Positions 34,021 to 45,210 of a DNA stretch of 64,000 nt are shown in pieces. Positions within the stretch are counted from its first letter, which is position 1. Each line of letters starts with the position of its first letter. Made by a program: the position numbers and the translations under genes. The stretch lies in contig BCHS01000005.1 of the NCBI GenBank assembly GCA_039545275.1, positions 806,001-870,000 on the forward strand, read 5' to 3'. Source of the DNA: Pseudomicrostroma phylloplanum (Eukaryota; Basidiomycota; Exobasidiomycetes; Microstromatales). The notes below the pieces were generated by a model that was given only the letters and a program-made list of their open reading frames with translations, was not told the DNA's origin and made no database searches.

Positions 34021-35229
34021 ATGAACCGACAACGGCCATTCCGACCCACGTCTCCCGACATCCTCCAGCGACTGGAACAGTGCGGCGTCCGGTTTCGCGA
34101 CCTGCAGGAGGCGCCTGCAGCTGTCACCGCTCTAGCCACTTCCTTTGTGGACTTCCCGCCACAGCCGCCTTTCTCAGACAGAACGAGTAGCTTGGAAACC
34201 CTCAGCAAAGGCATTCGTACTCTGTCATGTGACGCGGGCGCCGAGATGATGCACGCCATACAGGCAGCAGCTACTCCCCAACAGAGGGTGATTCAAGATG
34301 CCGCCGGTTCGACAAAGGCCTATTGGATGAGGAAGATCGACTTCCCCATCTTAATGAAGGCTTTCGATAGATCATTTGAAAGCGGAGATATCACGGTCAT
34401 GGAAGGAACACTCTGGAGCAAGGGCTAGCAACTGCAAGACGGCCGCCTGACCGCGCATCCCGGCTACGCTAATCCAAGGCCAGATGCTGTCGCGGGTCTG
34501 GACTTTGTACGAGGCGATGCTGTTGAGTCCGGGGACCCGCTGTGTGCCACAGAGCTGCACAAACTTCGGGAAGCCTTCCCCGGATTCGAGCCGTCTCCGG
34601 ACGGATATGTCTTATTCCCGGACTTCATCTTCGAAGGAAATTCGGAAGCAGGAAGTGCAGAGGTGCTCAAAGCGCGTATTGCCCTCGGTGCAGCGAGAGC
34701 ACTGGCGCTATTGCAGCGCATCAAGCATCTGTCCGGTATACCCTCGCAAGCTCCGACGATCCCACTTGCAACTTCCGCCGGGCACAAGTGGACCTTCTAT
34801 CTGGCTACCGTCTCTGAAGCGCAGCGAGAAGGCATGGACACCGTGAGTCATGCACTGGAAGCGTAGCAGAGCTCGCCTCTGTTCTGTCTCTGATCTTTCC
34901 ACCGATGTCTACCCGTGCAGACCCTCTTCCAGATTGGTCCCACCTTGGACATTGCCAACGTCTGCGACATGGTGCGCCTCCGATTGGTGCTGTATAGAAT
35001 CAATCACTGGCTCATATCGACGTACACTCAAAGAGTTCGCGAGGACCTGATCGGGATGAAGCTACTGCTGCCGCGGCCTCAAAGAGCTGCTGCTGGGAGG
35101 CCCAGACAGGTGCCAGCTGGGGTAGAGGGACAGAGACGAGAGGTGGAGGAGGAGGGCGCAGAAGGGCGAGCCGAGCCAGAAGCCAGGCCGGCGCGATTGG
35201 GGGAAGGGGCAAGAGAGAGGCGACCATAG
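34021..35229 (+). pseudogene. Copy D: near-complete PD-(D/E)XK-like gene with one in-frame TAG
   Basis: Two exons, 34021-34842 and 34921-35229 (78-nt intron), would give 376 codons. One is a TAG at 34426-34428 (codon 136), in TLWSKG*QLQDGRL where copy B has an Arg. Otherwise the frame is clean on both sides. Blocks: VRFRDLQEAPAA, SLETLSKGIRTLSC, ANPRPDAVAGLDF, PDFIFEGNSE (in place of EAK), LKARIALGAARALALLQ, IPLATSAGHKWTFYLA and, in exon 2, TLDIANVCDMVRLRLVLY. The last 55 residues are Arg/Glu-rich. This is the best guide to the full family architecture. It could be a recent pseudogene, a stop read through in the cell (TAG is followed by CAA), or a sequencing error. Confidence 0.68.
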
Positions 35230-36038
35230 GGACAAGCAGGAGGGGCCCAGGTCCTGTAGGGGTAAATCGGGTATCTACTAGTCATTCTTTCCTTCTTTGT
35301 TCAAGTCTTGGACATGTCCTTCCTCTCGTTGCTCCTCGCCGCTGTCACTGTATTATAGCTTTTCTGCGTCCCTTTCCCCTCTAATCTTGATATATCCTCC
35401 AGGGCAGTCACGCTGCCCCACGATGTGCTCTACCACGGCATATCGAGCGTGACCGAATGTACCCAGAGGCTGTAGGGCAGACGACGTAGTGAGGCAGCCG
35501 CACTTGCCCACGCTCGACACAAGTGCGTCTGAAGTCGTCGATGGCATGCCCAACAGTGTCTTTGTCAATCCTCTGCGCCATACGTACTATTGACAATCTC
35601 ACGGGCGTCCCCTCGATCTGCGCTGTACGTCTTGACTGGTTGAGGCAGGACAGCTTCCAGCAAGTCGGCCTTGTGAGCGTCGTCGAGACGGCGGTGCCTG
35701 GGGGACGGCAATATGCGCCCGCTGGACTACGCCCGCGGAGTCCCTGGCAGCGCTGGGAGGCTGTTACGGGCCTTGATGAGTGGCTACCGGCCGTACTCGT
35801 GTGCCTGAACGGGTTAGGAGCTGCCGGCGCCTTGTGACCAAGACAAGACGGCTCTCACTTCTGCTCAGCCCCTGACTACCTCCCCACAACTCCCCTCTAA
35901 ATCTGCTCTCCCCTCCCCCCACCTCCTCTTCGCTTCACATTACCCCTGTCTTTATCGTGGCCCTACCCTAAAAGCGCTCGCTCTTTCTCGTCTCTCTCCA
36001 AAGCTGCTCCAGCTCAAACACATACAAGAGCAGCAACC
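35230..36038. other. Intergenic: end of array to chitin deacetylase promoter
   Basis: 809 bp. Overlapping frames on both strands at 35353-35837 (up to 104 residues) have several Cys but no signal peptide or recognised domain. A pyrimidine-rich tract at 35880-35950 precedes the chitin deacetylase start. Confidence 0.4.
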
Positions 36039-37594
36039 ATGCTGTCTTTCGCACGCTTGCTCTGTCTCCTGCCTCTGTTCCTCGCCGGCGTGAGTGCCAC
36101 ACACTGGCAGCATGTCCGTGACGACAGAGAGCACATGTTCTTGGCTCGAGGGTCCGAGCGTACCGCTCCTTACATGACCAAGCGAGACTCTAGTGAGTAT
36201 GATGAGAGCTGAAGAGGAACTGCGAGTCACACAAGGCCTGTCGCTGATCATCTCAATGTACACGTCACAGGCAAGAATGGACTCCCCTACCCTGCGCCCA
36301 CTGCCAAGCCCCCTTCGAGTGAGTACACAGCCGTACGGCCATTAGCGTTGACCCGTCTGTGCTGCGTTCTCAAGTGCTCTCGCGCTCTTTCCTTTGCTCT
36401 GCAGAGATGCCCGACTCCTGGGTGGCCAAGTACAAGCAGGTCAAGGCGGCCGGCCTCATCGCCGACGTTCCCGTGCCGACTGCCTCCCCAGACGGACTGG
36501 TGCAGTACCCCAAGGGCACCGACCCTGCTTCCAAGGACGTCTGCAACTGGGAGTCTTCCCAGTGCTTCATGGACGACACCATCAACGTTGCCCCCGATGG
36601 AGTCCTCGCCATTGGATTCGACGATGGACCGACCGAGGCTGTGGCTGCGTACGCCGACTACTTCAAGAAGGAAGAAATCGTCGCCACCCACTTCCTCATC
36701 GGACTGCAGATCCTTACTTGCCCCTCGTGCATGACCACCTTGGTCAACATGCAGCCTGAGCAGCACTTGGCCAGTCACAGTTTCACCCACACCCAGCTTC
36801 CTCTGATGCAAGACCTCGAGCTGGTGGCCGATATCGGATGGTCTTTGCAAGTCATCTACGACTACTCTGGAAAGATTCCTCTCTACCTTAGGCCCCCGCA
36901 GGGAGACATCGACCGTCGAGTCATGACCATTGCCCGAGAAGTCTTTGGCGTGCAGGTGGTAATGTGGAACGAGGACCTCTTGGATTGGTGCCTGCTCGAC
37001 GCCGGAGACAAGGAGACTCTGCCAGACGTCTGCAAGGGAACCACCTTGGACTCGATCAACAAGGCCTACAAGGGATTGATGGATGCTACCCCCCAGAAGG
37101 GTGTTCTTCTCCTCGTCCACGAGATCCGCAACGCTTCCCAGGCTCCCTTCCACACCCTCATTGCCGGCGCCAAGGAGAAGAAGTGGAAAATTGGCCCCGT
37201 CACTGATGTCGATGCTCAGCTCCCCTGGTACGAGAACGCTGCCACTGCCGGTGTCAAGGGAGAGGCCGTTGACGACATCCTGACCAAGAGGAAGCCCTTC
37301 ACTGTGGCTGGCGGTGGATCTACCATCACCATGAACGGCGACTGGTCTGCTGGCGCTGGTGGCAACACCTCGGCTGGCGGCAGCACCTCTGGCAAGGGCA
37401 AGAGCGGCGCCTCTGCCGGTGGCAACTCCACTCAGACCAATGGCACTGACGCTGGCAGCGGCAGCGGCAACGGTACCACTGGCGCAGGTTCGCCCAGCGC
37501 CTCTGGTAGTGGCCTGACCATGTCCTCGCCCATCGCTGCTGCCTTGGGCGCCGTCGCTGGCCTGGTCATTGCCGGTCTTGTCACCTTGCAGTAG
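36039..37594 (+). CDS. GPI-anchored chitin deacetylase
   Basis: Three exons, 36039-36192, 36271-36318 and 36405-37594, give 463 residues. The start encodes a signal peptide, MLSFARLLCLLPLFLAGVSA. The NodB/CE4 domain has AIGFDDGPTEA (Asp-Asp metal and base motif), ASHSFTHTQL (HxxxH metal ligands), LRPPQGDID and VMWNEDLLDW. A Gly/Ser/Asn-rich linker follows, and the C-terminus ends in a hydrophobic tail (SPIAAALGAVAGLVIAGLV) typical of a GPI-anchor signal. The enzyme converts cell-surface chitin to chitosan, which strengthens the wall and can reduce recognition by hosts. All expected motifs are present. The first 70 residues between signal and domain look like a short pro-region. Confidence 0.92.
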
Positions 37595-38154
37595 AGACCT
37601 CGTCGACCTCTCCCATAGCTAGGACTACACTGTTCTCTCTCTCCGAAAATCGCCCCTTCTCAAATAATTCTCCGACTCGCTTGCTCCATCTGCGCCTCGA
37701 AGAATTCTCTCGCCCCTGACTCCTGTCCATCATGACGCGCTACGCGCACGCTTCCCCAGCCTGTCGCTCCCCCGCCGAGAAAGGTGTTCATGTTGTCTTC
37801 CCCCCAACCCCACTTCTACCTCAATCAAAGTATTTACTCTCTGCTGTTCTGACTGTCTGCGGTTCAGCTAGCCCCTTGACCTCGCCGCTTGAGCCGGGCG
37901 ACGCGGTGCCGCACGGCAAATTTCTCATGTGGGCTCGACGACGGCTTTCCGGGGACGCACGCCGCCCGGGCCATGCGAAGGACCCTGAACCCCTTGCACC
38001 TCTGCTACCCTGAGCCAATCCCTTCCTCCGTACCACCTCTCTCGTACTCCCCTCCTCCTCGCTCCCTGACTAAGAAGGTAGCATATCAGCATCCCGGTTG
38101 CAGCTCCCTCTTCGACCTCTTTCACCACGCCTCGCCTGCCGTACTCTGGACCAG
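37595..38154. other. Intergenic: chitin deacetylase 3' flank and LEA2-like gene upstream region
   Basis: 560 bp between two plus-strand genes. I see no gene. Confidence 0.5.
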
Positions 38155-39780
38155 ATGAGCGACTCACGCACACACTCCCAGCCCTTCTCAGCAGCAGACT
38201 CCTACGCTCAGCTGTACGACGTAGCAGCGGCTTCCAGCGCCACCAATGCGGACCGTGCCTCTCAGGAGCCGCCTCAGAGCTCAGCTGGGCCAAGTCGATC
38301 GTCTAGTGCTCTGCTTGCGGAAAGGTACAGAGCGGGCCAACCGGGCAGTCAGGCTGGGAAAGGCTCCCCTGGGCAGCAAAGTGGTGCTCATGGCCTAACG
38401 GGGACGTCAGGGCATCTGGGCAGGTCTTCAAGCCAGAAAGATGACGAAGATGAAGAAGGCAAGTAAAACGGCTTAGTACAGAGCGAGAGCAAGGACTTCA
38501 TCTGACTTACCCAGTTGCTCTCTCCGCCTTCCATTGTGCCCAGCAGAAGATGACGATGACTGGGACGTGTACGATGACTTCAACAACTACGATCGAGGAG
38601 CGGCAGCTGCAAGCTATCGAGATCTCTCACCCGACGTCAGACGAGGAAGCAATCACTCTTCTCCACTGCTTACGCCCTACCGCGACAACGACGCACCCAA
38701 GCAACACGTAGCTCCAGGCGAGCATCGTCAGTCTACGCTCCTCGACTCAGCCTCCTTCGGCTTCGATGTCCAGAACTCAGATCCTAGAAGCTCAGCGTTT
38801 GTACCTGCGTCCATGGAATTTGAGAAGGAAAGAAAGCATCGCTCGATGGACAGCCGGCTTACTCTCGCAACGCCTCTCGCGACGCCGATGTACGAGAAGC
38901 TCCAGGAGGGGGAAGAGGCAGGCATCGAGCTCGCTACTGTTCCTGGTCTGGGCGATGAGTACACCGATGCGGAAAAGGTGCAGATGACAAGGAGGTATCG
39001 AGGTCAGGCCAAGAGAAGTCGCAAGAAGGAGGCGGTCAAGAAATGGGGCAATGGAGAGTACAAGATCTGTGGGTGGCTCAGTCCCAGGGTAGCAGTCTTC
39101 GCGGCTTTCGCCATCGTGTCGTGGTAAGTAAAGCAGAAGTGATGTTGCGAGACAAGCGGCAGACATCGCTCACCCCGCACTACGTACTTCTCAGCTTCGC
39201 TATCATGCTCTACTTTGTAGTGCCTCGAGTGCCAAGTGAGTTGTCAGCCCCATGAGGTCTTCGCCTGCTGTGTTGACCTTCCCTGCTCTGGCCCGGCCCT
39301 TTGTCGACAGGTCTCTCCTTCAACTCCACCGACCCTCTTGTCGCCGTCCCCGACTCATCAGGCATGTCAACACACTATGCGCCCACGAATTGGAGCATGA
39401 CAATGGATCTGGCGTTGCGCGGAAACAACGAGGGCGGGTGGATTCCTTCTTACGTGAGCAAGATGGACGCAATCGTGACCGAAGTCACCACCTCGAAAAA
39501 GATCGGCAGCGGGCGCCTCTACGACCTCTCTTTCCCCGGTCGAAGCCAGAAGACCTTCACCCTCCCCGTACAGTTCGCCTACTCGAGTCTGAACGTCTCG
39601 GGCGACGCGACTTTTCTTGCAGTGTACGATGCGTGCATGCACCAGACTTCGGGGGGAAGCGCGAGGCCTAACCTCAATCTGGCAGTGGAGATTACGATGT
39701 ACATCAGGGGACTGGTCGGCGGAAAGGTCTCGAGCACGAGGATCAACACGGCTTGTCCCTTTGAGTTGGAGTGGAGGTGA
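38155..39780 (+). CDS. LEA2-like single-pass membrane protein
   Basis: Four exons, 38155-38458, 38544-39123, 39195-39235 and 39311-39780, give 464 residues. The first intron uses a GC donor (AG|GCAAGT) and a CAGCAG tandem acceptor. Residues 1 to about 280 are a polar N-terminal region with an Asp-rich patch (AEDDDDWDVYDDFNNY). A transmembrane helix, FAAFAIVSCFAIMLYFVVP, is assembled across the exon 2/3 splice. The rest is beta-rich extracellular or lumenal sequence (LSFNSTDPLVAVPDSSG ... PFELEW) resembling LEA group 2 domains of fungal vacuolar or plasma-membrane proteins. The end is uncertain: either TGA at 39778, or a further intron from 39777 giving a slightly different last few residues. 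Function unknown. Confidence 0.82.
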
Positions 39781-40467
39781 GTAGGAGAGCAGCTGAGGGT
39801 TTCTGCAGGAGTGTCGCTGATCAAGGAAGACTCTGTCGTCTTCTGTCCATTTGCCGTTGTCAGTCAAAGTATCTGAGACCTGTCTAGAGCCTCAAGCTGC
39901 ACGGACTAGACCATGTCGACCCCCATCTTTCCAGTATGCTGTCCTTCCTTCTTCGGATAACGGTCCCCTTCCAGCAGACCCCTTCAGGAATTATCTTCAC
40001 CCTTTTCTGACGCCTTTTGGCGCCAGCTCTCTAGACATAGCATTCCATCGACAGCTCGCCTCTGAGCCCATATGTACACCAGTCCAATCTTCTCTACGAC
40101 GCCGAAACCCCCCTACCCTCTTCACATTACGTTCAGCATCAACCGGCTCGCAACAGAACATGGATAGTTTTAGACGATGATGTCATTCCCGTCCCGCTGC
40201 GCTTCAAGGTGTGTGTATGTATATGTGTCTGTGTGCTGCTCTGGCCCCGGTCCCAGCCCATCTGCCAGCGTGCATGTCCCGATCCCCTGAATCTTTGCTG
40301 TCCGTTGCGCTCCTGCTGTGCCAGTATTCGAACAGAGAGGGTTGTACGCCTATTTGTAGAAGCTCAGCCTGTCAAGGGGAAAAGAAAGATGTGGATCAGT
40401 CAGCATCGGTCCAGCAAAGTTCTTCTCCTCTTCTCCCTACCTATCATCCGCCTCGTGCGTCCTGTAC
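39781..40467. other. Intergenic between convergent LEA2-like gene and FBP1
   Basis: 687 bp of 3' flanks with a GTGTGTATGTATATGTGTCTGTGTG microsatellite at about 40210-40234. I see no gene. Confidence 0.5.
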
Positions 40468-41688
40468 TCACAAGTCATTGACATCGTCCTTTGATCCGAG
40501 CCAGATGGGACACCTCTCGTGGATATCCTTTGGCTGCACGTCCAGCACCCTCCCCGTGCCCGTCGTGGCGATTCCACCGGCCTGCTCGGTGAGGAAGGCC
40601 ATTGGGAAGGCTTCGTAGAGGAGACGCAGCTTGCCGCGCTTCGACTTTGTGTCTTCGGGGTAACTGAAGAAGGGGAGAAGAAGAGGAGGCTTGGGTTAGT
40701 CTTCAGGGAGGGAGAAAGGTGTACAGGGAGACGAGGCTACTTACCCGAAGATTCCTCCGTAGAGGAGCGTCCTGTGTACGTCTGCCACCATGGAACCGAT
40801 GTACCTGGCCGAGTAAGGCTTCTTGCCATCCTTTGGGTGCTTGATGCTGTCGAGGTACTTCAGCACGGGCTCGTGGTAGTAGCAGCTGTTGCCCTCGTTG
40901 ATCGAGTAGATCTTTCCCCTGGCGGGGAGTGTGATGTTGGGATGTGTGAGGATGAACTCTCCAATACCATTGTCGAGGGTGTATCCATTGACTCCGTTTC
41001 CAGTAGTGAGGACCAAGTTGGCACTGGAGCCGTACATGCAGTATCCCGCTGCGACCATCTCGCTGCCGGGTCGGAGCACATCGCCGAGCTCGCCCTTGGA
41101 GCCATCTCGGACGAGGTAGATTCCGAAGATGGTGCCGATGTTGACTCCGGCGTCGATGTTGCTCGATCCGTCCAGGGGATCAAAGACGACGCAGTATTTG
41201 CCCTTGTTGGACTCAAAGGTGTCTCCCGTCTGGCGCTTCTCGACGAAGATGGCCTCGTCGTTCTCTTCGGAGACCAGCACGGCGGCTTTGCCAGAAGCGC
41301 GGAGGGCATTGATCATAATGTCATTGGAGAGGACGTCGAGCTTCTTCTGATCCTCGCCTTGCACATTGGTGTTGCCTGCTGCGCCGATGAGGTTGATCAG
41401 GCTGGCCTTGCGCACCATGGACTCGATGAACTTGCTGTGGAGGTGGTGACGGGACAGAATGTGGGAAGGGCGAATATGATCAGTACGGAGGCATAGTGGT
41501 ACAGCGTGCCAGCTGTCGACTGCTGCTAGCCGACGGTCTACTCACCAAGTGGTCTGCAGCGAGCTGAGGAGGATGGTGAGGTCACCGGAAGCAGCGCCTC
41601 GTCCATGCCTGTCGAAGCCCTCTTGGAGCACATGTCGTGTAAGGGTGATGAGGTCGGTAGCGGGTGGTTGGTATTCGTCTGAGCCCAT
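40468..41688 (-). CDS. FBP1: Fructose-1,6-bisphosphatase
   Basis: Three exons, 41546-41688, 40745-41434 and 40468-40663, give 342 residues, the usual length. The start [20 protein letters not shown] and the splice [14 protein letters not shown] match the family. Motifs: [31 protein letters not shown] (metal binding), [29 protein letters not shown], the spliced GGIFGYPED, and the C-terminal GGIATTG. The enzyme removes the 1-phosphate from fructose-1,6-bisphosphate in gluconeogenesis and is usually glucose-repressed in yeasts. It shares a 540-bp divergent promoter with an unknown membrane-protein gene. Confidence 0.95.
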
Positions 41689-42228
41689 GATGGAGTTGTG
41701 AAGTTGTGTTGAAGTGTGTGGTGTGGGTATGAAGGTGAGAGTGAGGTTAGTGATGATCAATAAGAGGGTAGATAGTTGGGGGAGTGCGGGTGCGTGGTAC
41801 CAAGTGTCACCCCACCCCCGGCCGTATCCCCCGCCCGCTCCACCGGCAGAACACGGAGAGCCGCTTCCAGCCGCCGCTTCCGAGGATGTGGGTCCGCTTC
41901 TTCCGGTTCCGACATTTCGATTCTCCTCTTTCACTTTCACGAATGGGCGGAGCTGCGCCTGCCTGCGTGCCCAGTCCGCTGCCCCCGAAAGAGGAAGCCA
42001 ATGCAGCCGGGCACTGGGCGCGCCTTCCCCACATTCAACCTTGAAGCCCAGACAGACGTCTGACCATTCCCGCACCTTCTGCTCCTCTCGTTACCAACAA
42101 CTCGCCCATCACACACCTCGCAATACATCCTACAGGCCACCACCAAGACTCAACAGCTCATAGCCGGTCATCCACCTATCCAAACCCACCCTCAGTCCGC
42201 CCTACATCTACACCAACCGCTTCCCACC
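41689..42228. promoter_or_regulatory. Divergent promoter between FBP1 and the unknown membrane-protein gene
   Basis: 540 bp between outward-read genes. A CCCCACCCCCGG-type C-rich element at about 41810-41823 could be a site for a zinc-finger regulator, but this is weak. No gene is seen. Confidence 0.45.
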
Positions 42229-42913
42229 ATGCCAGAAAAGGAGCAGTTCCGTATGCGTACAAAGGACGACCCTCTGGGCGTCTTTAACCTCCTCAAGCTC
42301 ATCCGCGCAACTGTCCGCCATGGTGAATTCCACTCCCTCTTCCTCCTGCCACACTTTGTCATCCCAGTCTACGGGATCTACCGTCTCCTCTGCCAGATGG
42401 GCTACTGGCCTGGAGAAGAGTGGAACCCGCTGGGAGAGCTCCTCCTTGCGCTTACGCAGGGACTGGCAATGGGCGGAGCTATTGTGCTCGGGTACATGAG
42501 GTGGAGTACCTCAGGGCGGGCACTGATGGGCAGGAGGCAGGCGGGAATCGCTAGTCCTGGAGAGGAGAGGGCGCAGAAAAAGATCCAGCTCGGATTCGCG
42601 ATTAGCGTGTATGTCCTCTGGGCTAGGTGAGTAGAGCGAGGCCAGCTGACAGCCATAGAAGGCTAGAGCGAGCAAGAGGAGCATGCCTGTTGACCCGCCT
42701 CTCCTTCCCTTTGCATCCACACACAGCCTCATCTGGATCATCCTACCACCAGGCGATGGACCCAAGACGGCCGCCCTCAAGTCCACCGCCAGGAGGTGGG
42801 GATTCACACCCACCTACCGAGGAGCTGCTGGCGACAATCGAGGCTTTGTGGAGTGGGTGTGGCCTGCGCAGAGGAACAGCCTCATGGACTGGATCAATTC
42901 CAAGTCGTCGTAA
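42229..42913 (+). CDS. Small multi-pass membrane protein of unknown function
   Basis: Two exons, 42229-42626 and 42727-42913, give 194 residues. About four hydrophobic segments are visible: FLLPHFVIPVYGIYRLL, LLLALTQGLAMGGAIVLGYM, IQLGFAISVYVLWA and, across the splice, SLIWIILPP. Between segments two and three is a basic loop (GRRQAGIASPGEERAQKK). The C-terminal 60 residues are soluble with several Trp (FVEWVWPAQ, LMDWIN). I do not recognise the family. The intron phase is kept and the ends are GTGAGT...ACACAG. Confidence 0.8.
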
Positions 42914-43622
42914 AAGAGGCTCTAGAGGAAAGAGCGCGGGAGGAGCAGGAGGAGACACGTGGGTTTCTAAGAAGAAGAAAGGGAAGACTCAGGCGAGGAA
43001 TTCTCTTTGACAGTGCAAGACTAGTTCCAATCACTCAATACCTTCCGAAATGGACTGCAGAGGCAAAAACAATGGAGGATGGGCCGGATACCTGGTCATC
43101 CTCGTCGAGGTCTCCTCCGGCTCATAGTCTCGCCTCAGACAGTCTCGTGAGCGACATGGCATGGCTTACTCTGGCTGCCCTGCCATGGCCCCCGGACCTC
43201 CCCATCCTACTTTGCTTTACCTTTGCCCTTTCGGCGCTCTCTTTTCGTTTCGACCCGATATTGGCCCCCTTGGTTACCCTCAACCCCACAACCCAACCAT
43301 CCTTGTATAGATCATTCAGCACTCGCTAATCACAATTCCCTCTAGTGTCCTGCTACCTCTCATGCGCCTGCTCTTCTGCACTTGCAACAGTCGTGACTTT
43401 CTGAGCTTGCATTATGAGAGGCGAATGGCAGTGTGCGCGGTGGGTGGGGGAGGGATGGGGTGGCAGGTAAGGTACAGTGTCTTAGAGGTGGACGCGAGCG
43501 CTTTCATCCTCGCCCTTGGAAGCTCGAGCTCTCACTCTGGAAGATGGGACCTGACCAGAGTGTCCGCAATTGCCGCCGTCAGCCCCTCTTCCACCACACC
43601 ATCTCTCGGTTGACCCGCTGGC
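42914..43622. other. Intergenic between convergent genes
   Basis: 709 bp between the unknown membrane-protein gene and RVS161. A 177-residue frame overlaps the upstream exon but has no supporting features. I see no gene. Confidence 0.5.
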
Positions 43623-44642
43623 TCAATTTGCCAATCCGCAAATGCTCATCTCCTTCATCTCCTGTAGCACCCCCTCTACCTGCGCATCCAGCTGTCCGTC
43701 CGCATACTCCTCCCTGACCCCCTCAGCAAAGAACCTCTGAACCCCACCCATCTTCTCGTACCCCTCTTCGGCAAACCTAGCCTGCATGCGGATCATTGCC
43801 TCGAAGCTAGGGTCGAGGTAAGGGATGCGCAGATCGACCAGTACTGGGAGTTCCTCTAGGAGTTGCCCGTTAATGGATTCAAAGAGGAGCTTGGAGTCCT
43901 CGAGCTCCTTTTCTGCCTTGGGGAGCTTTGTGGGATCGTCCGAGGGCTTGTCGATCAGCTTGCGGTGCTTAGAGCGCGCTGCGTCGTAGTCCAGGAGCTG
44001 AAAGCGAGATGAGAGTAGGGGTGAGAGATTGTCCGCTCTGTCAGCCGCTGTACTGCATGTGTCCACAACGCCTCGCTCAGTCTCGTCCTGCCTCGCTTCT
44101 CCACTCACCTTCTTGTTCCTCTTCTCAATGTTCTTGTTAATCTCTGGGAAGTAGCTAACCAGCTTACCGATGGGTTCCAGCACAGTCGCCCTGTAGGGCG
44201 CATCGAGTTCGCGAGCAGTCTTTGCATCGAGCTCCTCTACGGCTCTCCTGTAGGCGCCGACGGCCATGGCTCCATCGGACGAGTCACTGCCGAACATTCC
44301 GTCGATGGCTTCCGCCATGCGAGCTTGTGATGAAGCCAGACCTGGGGACGGGGGGGACAGAGAGGGTGGGGGGGAGGGGGGGTCAGGACACCCAACCTTT
44401 CGCTCAAGCCATCAGCGGCTACAATTCTTCGTCGCTCATTCGCCCTCTTACTACTCACTCCTCATTGCGTCAAGGTAAGCCTTTGCCTCCTTTTGCAGTA
44501 CCCCACACTCCTTCTCCAGTGCCCTGTACTTGCTCTCCTCCTCTGAGAATTCACTGTCCACTGTCCGCTCCACCTGCCCCGTCTTCATCATGATTCCCGT
44601 ACCCGCCCGGTTGACCACCTTTTGGAATCCGCGCCACGACAT
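43623..44642 (-). CDS. RVS161: RVS161-type BAR-domain protein (amphiphysin-like)
   Basis: Three exons, 44459-44642, 44109-44341 and 43623-43997, give 263 residues, almost the length of yeast Rvs161. It starts MSWRGFQKVVNRAGTGIMMK, the amphipathic N-terminal helix. The whole protein is the coiled BAR domain (LVSYFPEINKNIEKRNKK, LLDYDAARSKHRKLIDKPS, ELPVLVDLRIPYLDPSFEAM). It binds and bends membranes in endocytosis and actin organisation, normally as a heterodimer with Rvs167. No SH3 domain is present, which separates it from Rvs167. It is divergent from VPS60, so two membrane-remodelling genes sit head to head. Confidence 0.94.
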
Positions 44643-45210
44643 GTTGAGAGACGGTGAGTACTAGGGGATGAGACGGCAGGGGGGGAGGGGATGTGGGGTT
44701 GTGGGAGGTGCCGGGGATTGGATGGCCGAAGGAGAGCGGGTAGAGCTCGTCTTGCCAATCCGGATCAGTCCAAGTGCTGGTGGTCTGCGCTTGTCGCTTT
44801 AGGTGAGGTGAAGGCAGGGAAGACGCAAAAGAGTAGAGGGCGATGCAGAGGAGGATTTCAATGGTAGTAGCTTGGGTGTAGCTAGTAGCGATGTAGACGG
44901 CGTCCGCCCTGCCCTGTCCCGCCCTGTCCCCACCAGCCAGGCGTGGGTGGGTGGGTGGTGGCTTGGACACTGCCTCGCCTCGGGCCACGCGGAAGCGGAG
45001 CGCAGCCTACGCCGGGGGATGACAGGCACGGAGAGAGCGACAGAGATGCGCCTGGCCTGCGCTTGGGCCCTTGGCGTGTGTGTATGTGTGTGTGCTTGGT
45101 TGCTTGCCTCTCCACCCTCGCTCCGACGTTGACGACGACGACGATATAGCGCTACAACGGCTGCCTCATTGAACCCCACGATCCACTAGGCTCCATCACT
45201 CATCTCGCAC
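44643..45210. promoter_or_regulatory. Divergent promoter between RVS161 and VPS60
   Basis: 568 bp with a GT microsatellite at about 45078-45092 and C-rich CCCTGTCCCGCC repeats at about 44907-44930. No gene is seen. Confidence 0.5.

Noticed and set aside
29798..35229. Array as a transposon or retroelement
   Set aside because: No terminal repeats, target-site duplications, reverse transcriptase, integrase or transposase motifs were seen; the copies share an intron position, which argues for DNA-level tandem duplication.
36287..37153. 288-codon minus-strand frame opposite the chitin deacetylase, and similar frames opposite ADH (18961-19914), DUG1 (55581-56237) and RNR2 (14852-15871 on plus)
   Set aside because: All lie exactly opposite strongly biased exons with clear families on the other strand; they are codon-bias shadows.
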